From Ruminococcaceae bacterium UBA5397 (GTDB lineage: Bacteria; Bacillota; Clostridia; Oscillospirales; Acutalibacteraceae): 15,277 nt of DNA. The notes below the pieces were generated by a model. It searched no databases. It was not told the DNA's origin and saw nothing but the letters and a program-made list of their open reading frames with translations. The first letter of the stretch is position 1. The number at the start of each line of letters is the position of its first letter. Position numbers and translations under genes: made by a program. The stretch lies in contig DHOF01000126.1 of the NCBI GenBank assembly GCA_002411615.1, positions 3,788-19,064 on the forward strand, given 5' to 3'. Positions 14,472 through 15,277 of this stretch are shown here, piece by piece.

Positions 14472-15277
14472 TTATTTCAAGCCGAGATAGCCAGAAATGA
14501 CAATGCGCTGAACTTCGGAAGTACCCTCATAGATCTCAGTGATCTTTGCATCACGCATCATGCGCTCAACAGGATACTCACGAGTGTAGCCGTATCCGCC
14601 GAACAGCTGTACGCAACGGCGGGTAACATCACTAGCAGTCTCAGCAGCTACCAATTTTGCCATAGCGGCGTCAACGATATAAGGCTCATGATTCTGCTTC
14701 TTCATTGCGGCGGAATAAACCAGCCACTTTGCAGCTTCGGTCTTTGCATACATATCCGCCAGCTGGAACTGGGTGTTCTGAAACTGAGAAATACGTTTGC
14801 CAAACTGAACACGCTCTTTGGTGTACTTAACGGTCTCTTCGATTGCGCCTTCTGCAAGGCCCAGAGCCTGAGATGCGATACCAATACGGCCGCCGTCCAA
14901 AGTCTCCATAGCAATCTTAAAGCCCTGGCCTTCTTTGCCAAGGAGATTCTCCTTAGGCACAATGCAGTCTTCCATAACAAGCTCTGCAGTAGAAGAACCA
15001 CGAATACCCATCTTCTTTTCAGGTTTGCTTACAGAGAAGCCCTTGAAATCACGCTCTACGATAAAGGCTGAAATATCTTTAATTTTGCGGCCTTTTGCGT
15101 TAAGGTGATGACCGGTTACAGCAATAATAACAAATACGTTTGCTGCACCAGCATTGGTGATGAAAATTTTGGAACCATTTAATACATAATGGTCTCCTTC
15201 GAGAACAGCAGTTGTCTGCTGGCCCTGAGCATCAGTACCAGCGCCAGGTTCTGTTAAACCAAAGGCGCCAATCCATT
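14472..15277 (-). CDS. bcd: Short-chain acyl-CoA (butyryl-CoA) dehydrogenase, C-terminal part (partial)
   Basis: FAD enzyme that reduces crotonyl-CoA to butyryl-CoA with EtfAB. The last 267 residues are in the window; the N-terminal ~110 are beyond the right edge. Reading through the edge starts WIGAFGLTEPGAGTDA (FAD/substrate contact), then LNGSKIFITNAG, GIRGSSTAELVMEDC, TKERVQFGKRISQFQNTQFQ and, near the end, QLFGGYGYTREYPVERMMRD and IYEGTSEVQR, in which the first Glu is the catalytic base of this subfamily. The Met at 15011 is internal, not a start. It is the first visible gene of bcd-etfB-etfA; thl, crt and hbd may lie outside. A longer-chain preference cannot be excluded. Confidence 0.95.
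   Translation of the reverse strand, partial: WIGAFGLTEPGAGTDAQGQQTTAVLEGDHYVLNGSKIFITNAGAANVFVIIAVTGHHLNAKGRKIKDISAFIVERDFKGFSVSKPEKKMGIRGSSTAELVMEDCIVPKENLLGKEGQGFKIAMETLDGGRIGIASQALGLAEGAIEETVKYTKERVQFGKRISQFQNTQFQLADMYAKTEAAKWLVYSAAMKKQNHEPYIVDAAMAKLVAAETASDVTRRCVQLFGGYGYTREYPVERMMRDAKITEIYEGTSEVQRIVISGYLGLK

Overview
The window looks like ordinary chromosome from a low-to-moderate GC, Gram-positive, anaerobic Clostridia (Bacillota). The evidence is strong AGGAGG-type ribosome binding sites, TTG/GTG starts beside ATG, a DUF177-rpmF pair, a DUF512-der-plsY string, and a butyrate module made of bcd, etfB, etfA and a butyryl-CoA:acetate CoA-transferase. An Oscillospiraceae/Ruminococcaceae-type butyrate (or medium-chain fatty acid) producer is the best guess. 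This placement is an inference from gene content, not from a database match.

Layout, left to right. (1) The 3' end of rpmB (+) meets plsY (-) at a shared hairpin terminator. (2) A housekeeping block on the minus strand reads, in transcription order: yceD/DUF177 and rpmF, with a consensus promoter and their own terminator; then a DUF512 radical-SAM/PDZ protein, der and plsY. (3) pgi (own promoter) and a small P-loop protein follow upstream on the same strand, preceded by dacF (secreted D,D-carboxypeptidase). (4) The two-gene unit hisH-hisF (-) ends in a strong hairpin. (5) mntP (+) diverges from hisH and converges on a WYL-domain regulator (-). (6) The WYL gene is divergent from but (+), the CoA-transferase that releases the final acid. 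(7) but converges, across two successive terminators, on the minus-strand unit bcd-etfB-etfA, whose bcd runs off the right edge.

Metabolically, the right third is the end of butyrate formation. Bcd with EtfAB reduces crotonyl-CoA (or a longer 2-enoyl-CoA) using NADH, in this family by flavin-based electron bifurcation to ferredoxin. The CoA-transferase then exchanges the acid for acetate and yields acetyl-CoA. The WYL regulator beside but is the obvious local candidate to control it. The left part serves translation and ribosome assembly (L28, L32, YceD, Der), lipid synthesis (PlsY), glycolysis (Pgi) and cell-wall trimming (DacF).

I saw no tRNA, rRNA, CRISPR array, insertion sequence, phage or defence gene, and no clear new multi-gene system. 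The most useful open points are the WYL/but regulatory pair, the uncharacterised P-loop protein, the promoter-poor start of the DUF512-der-plsY unit, and several start sites that naive ORF calling would get wrong.
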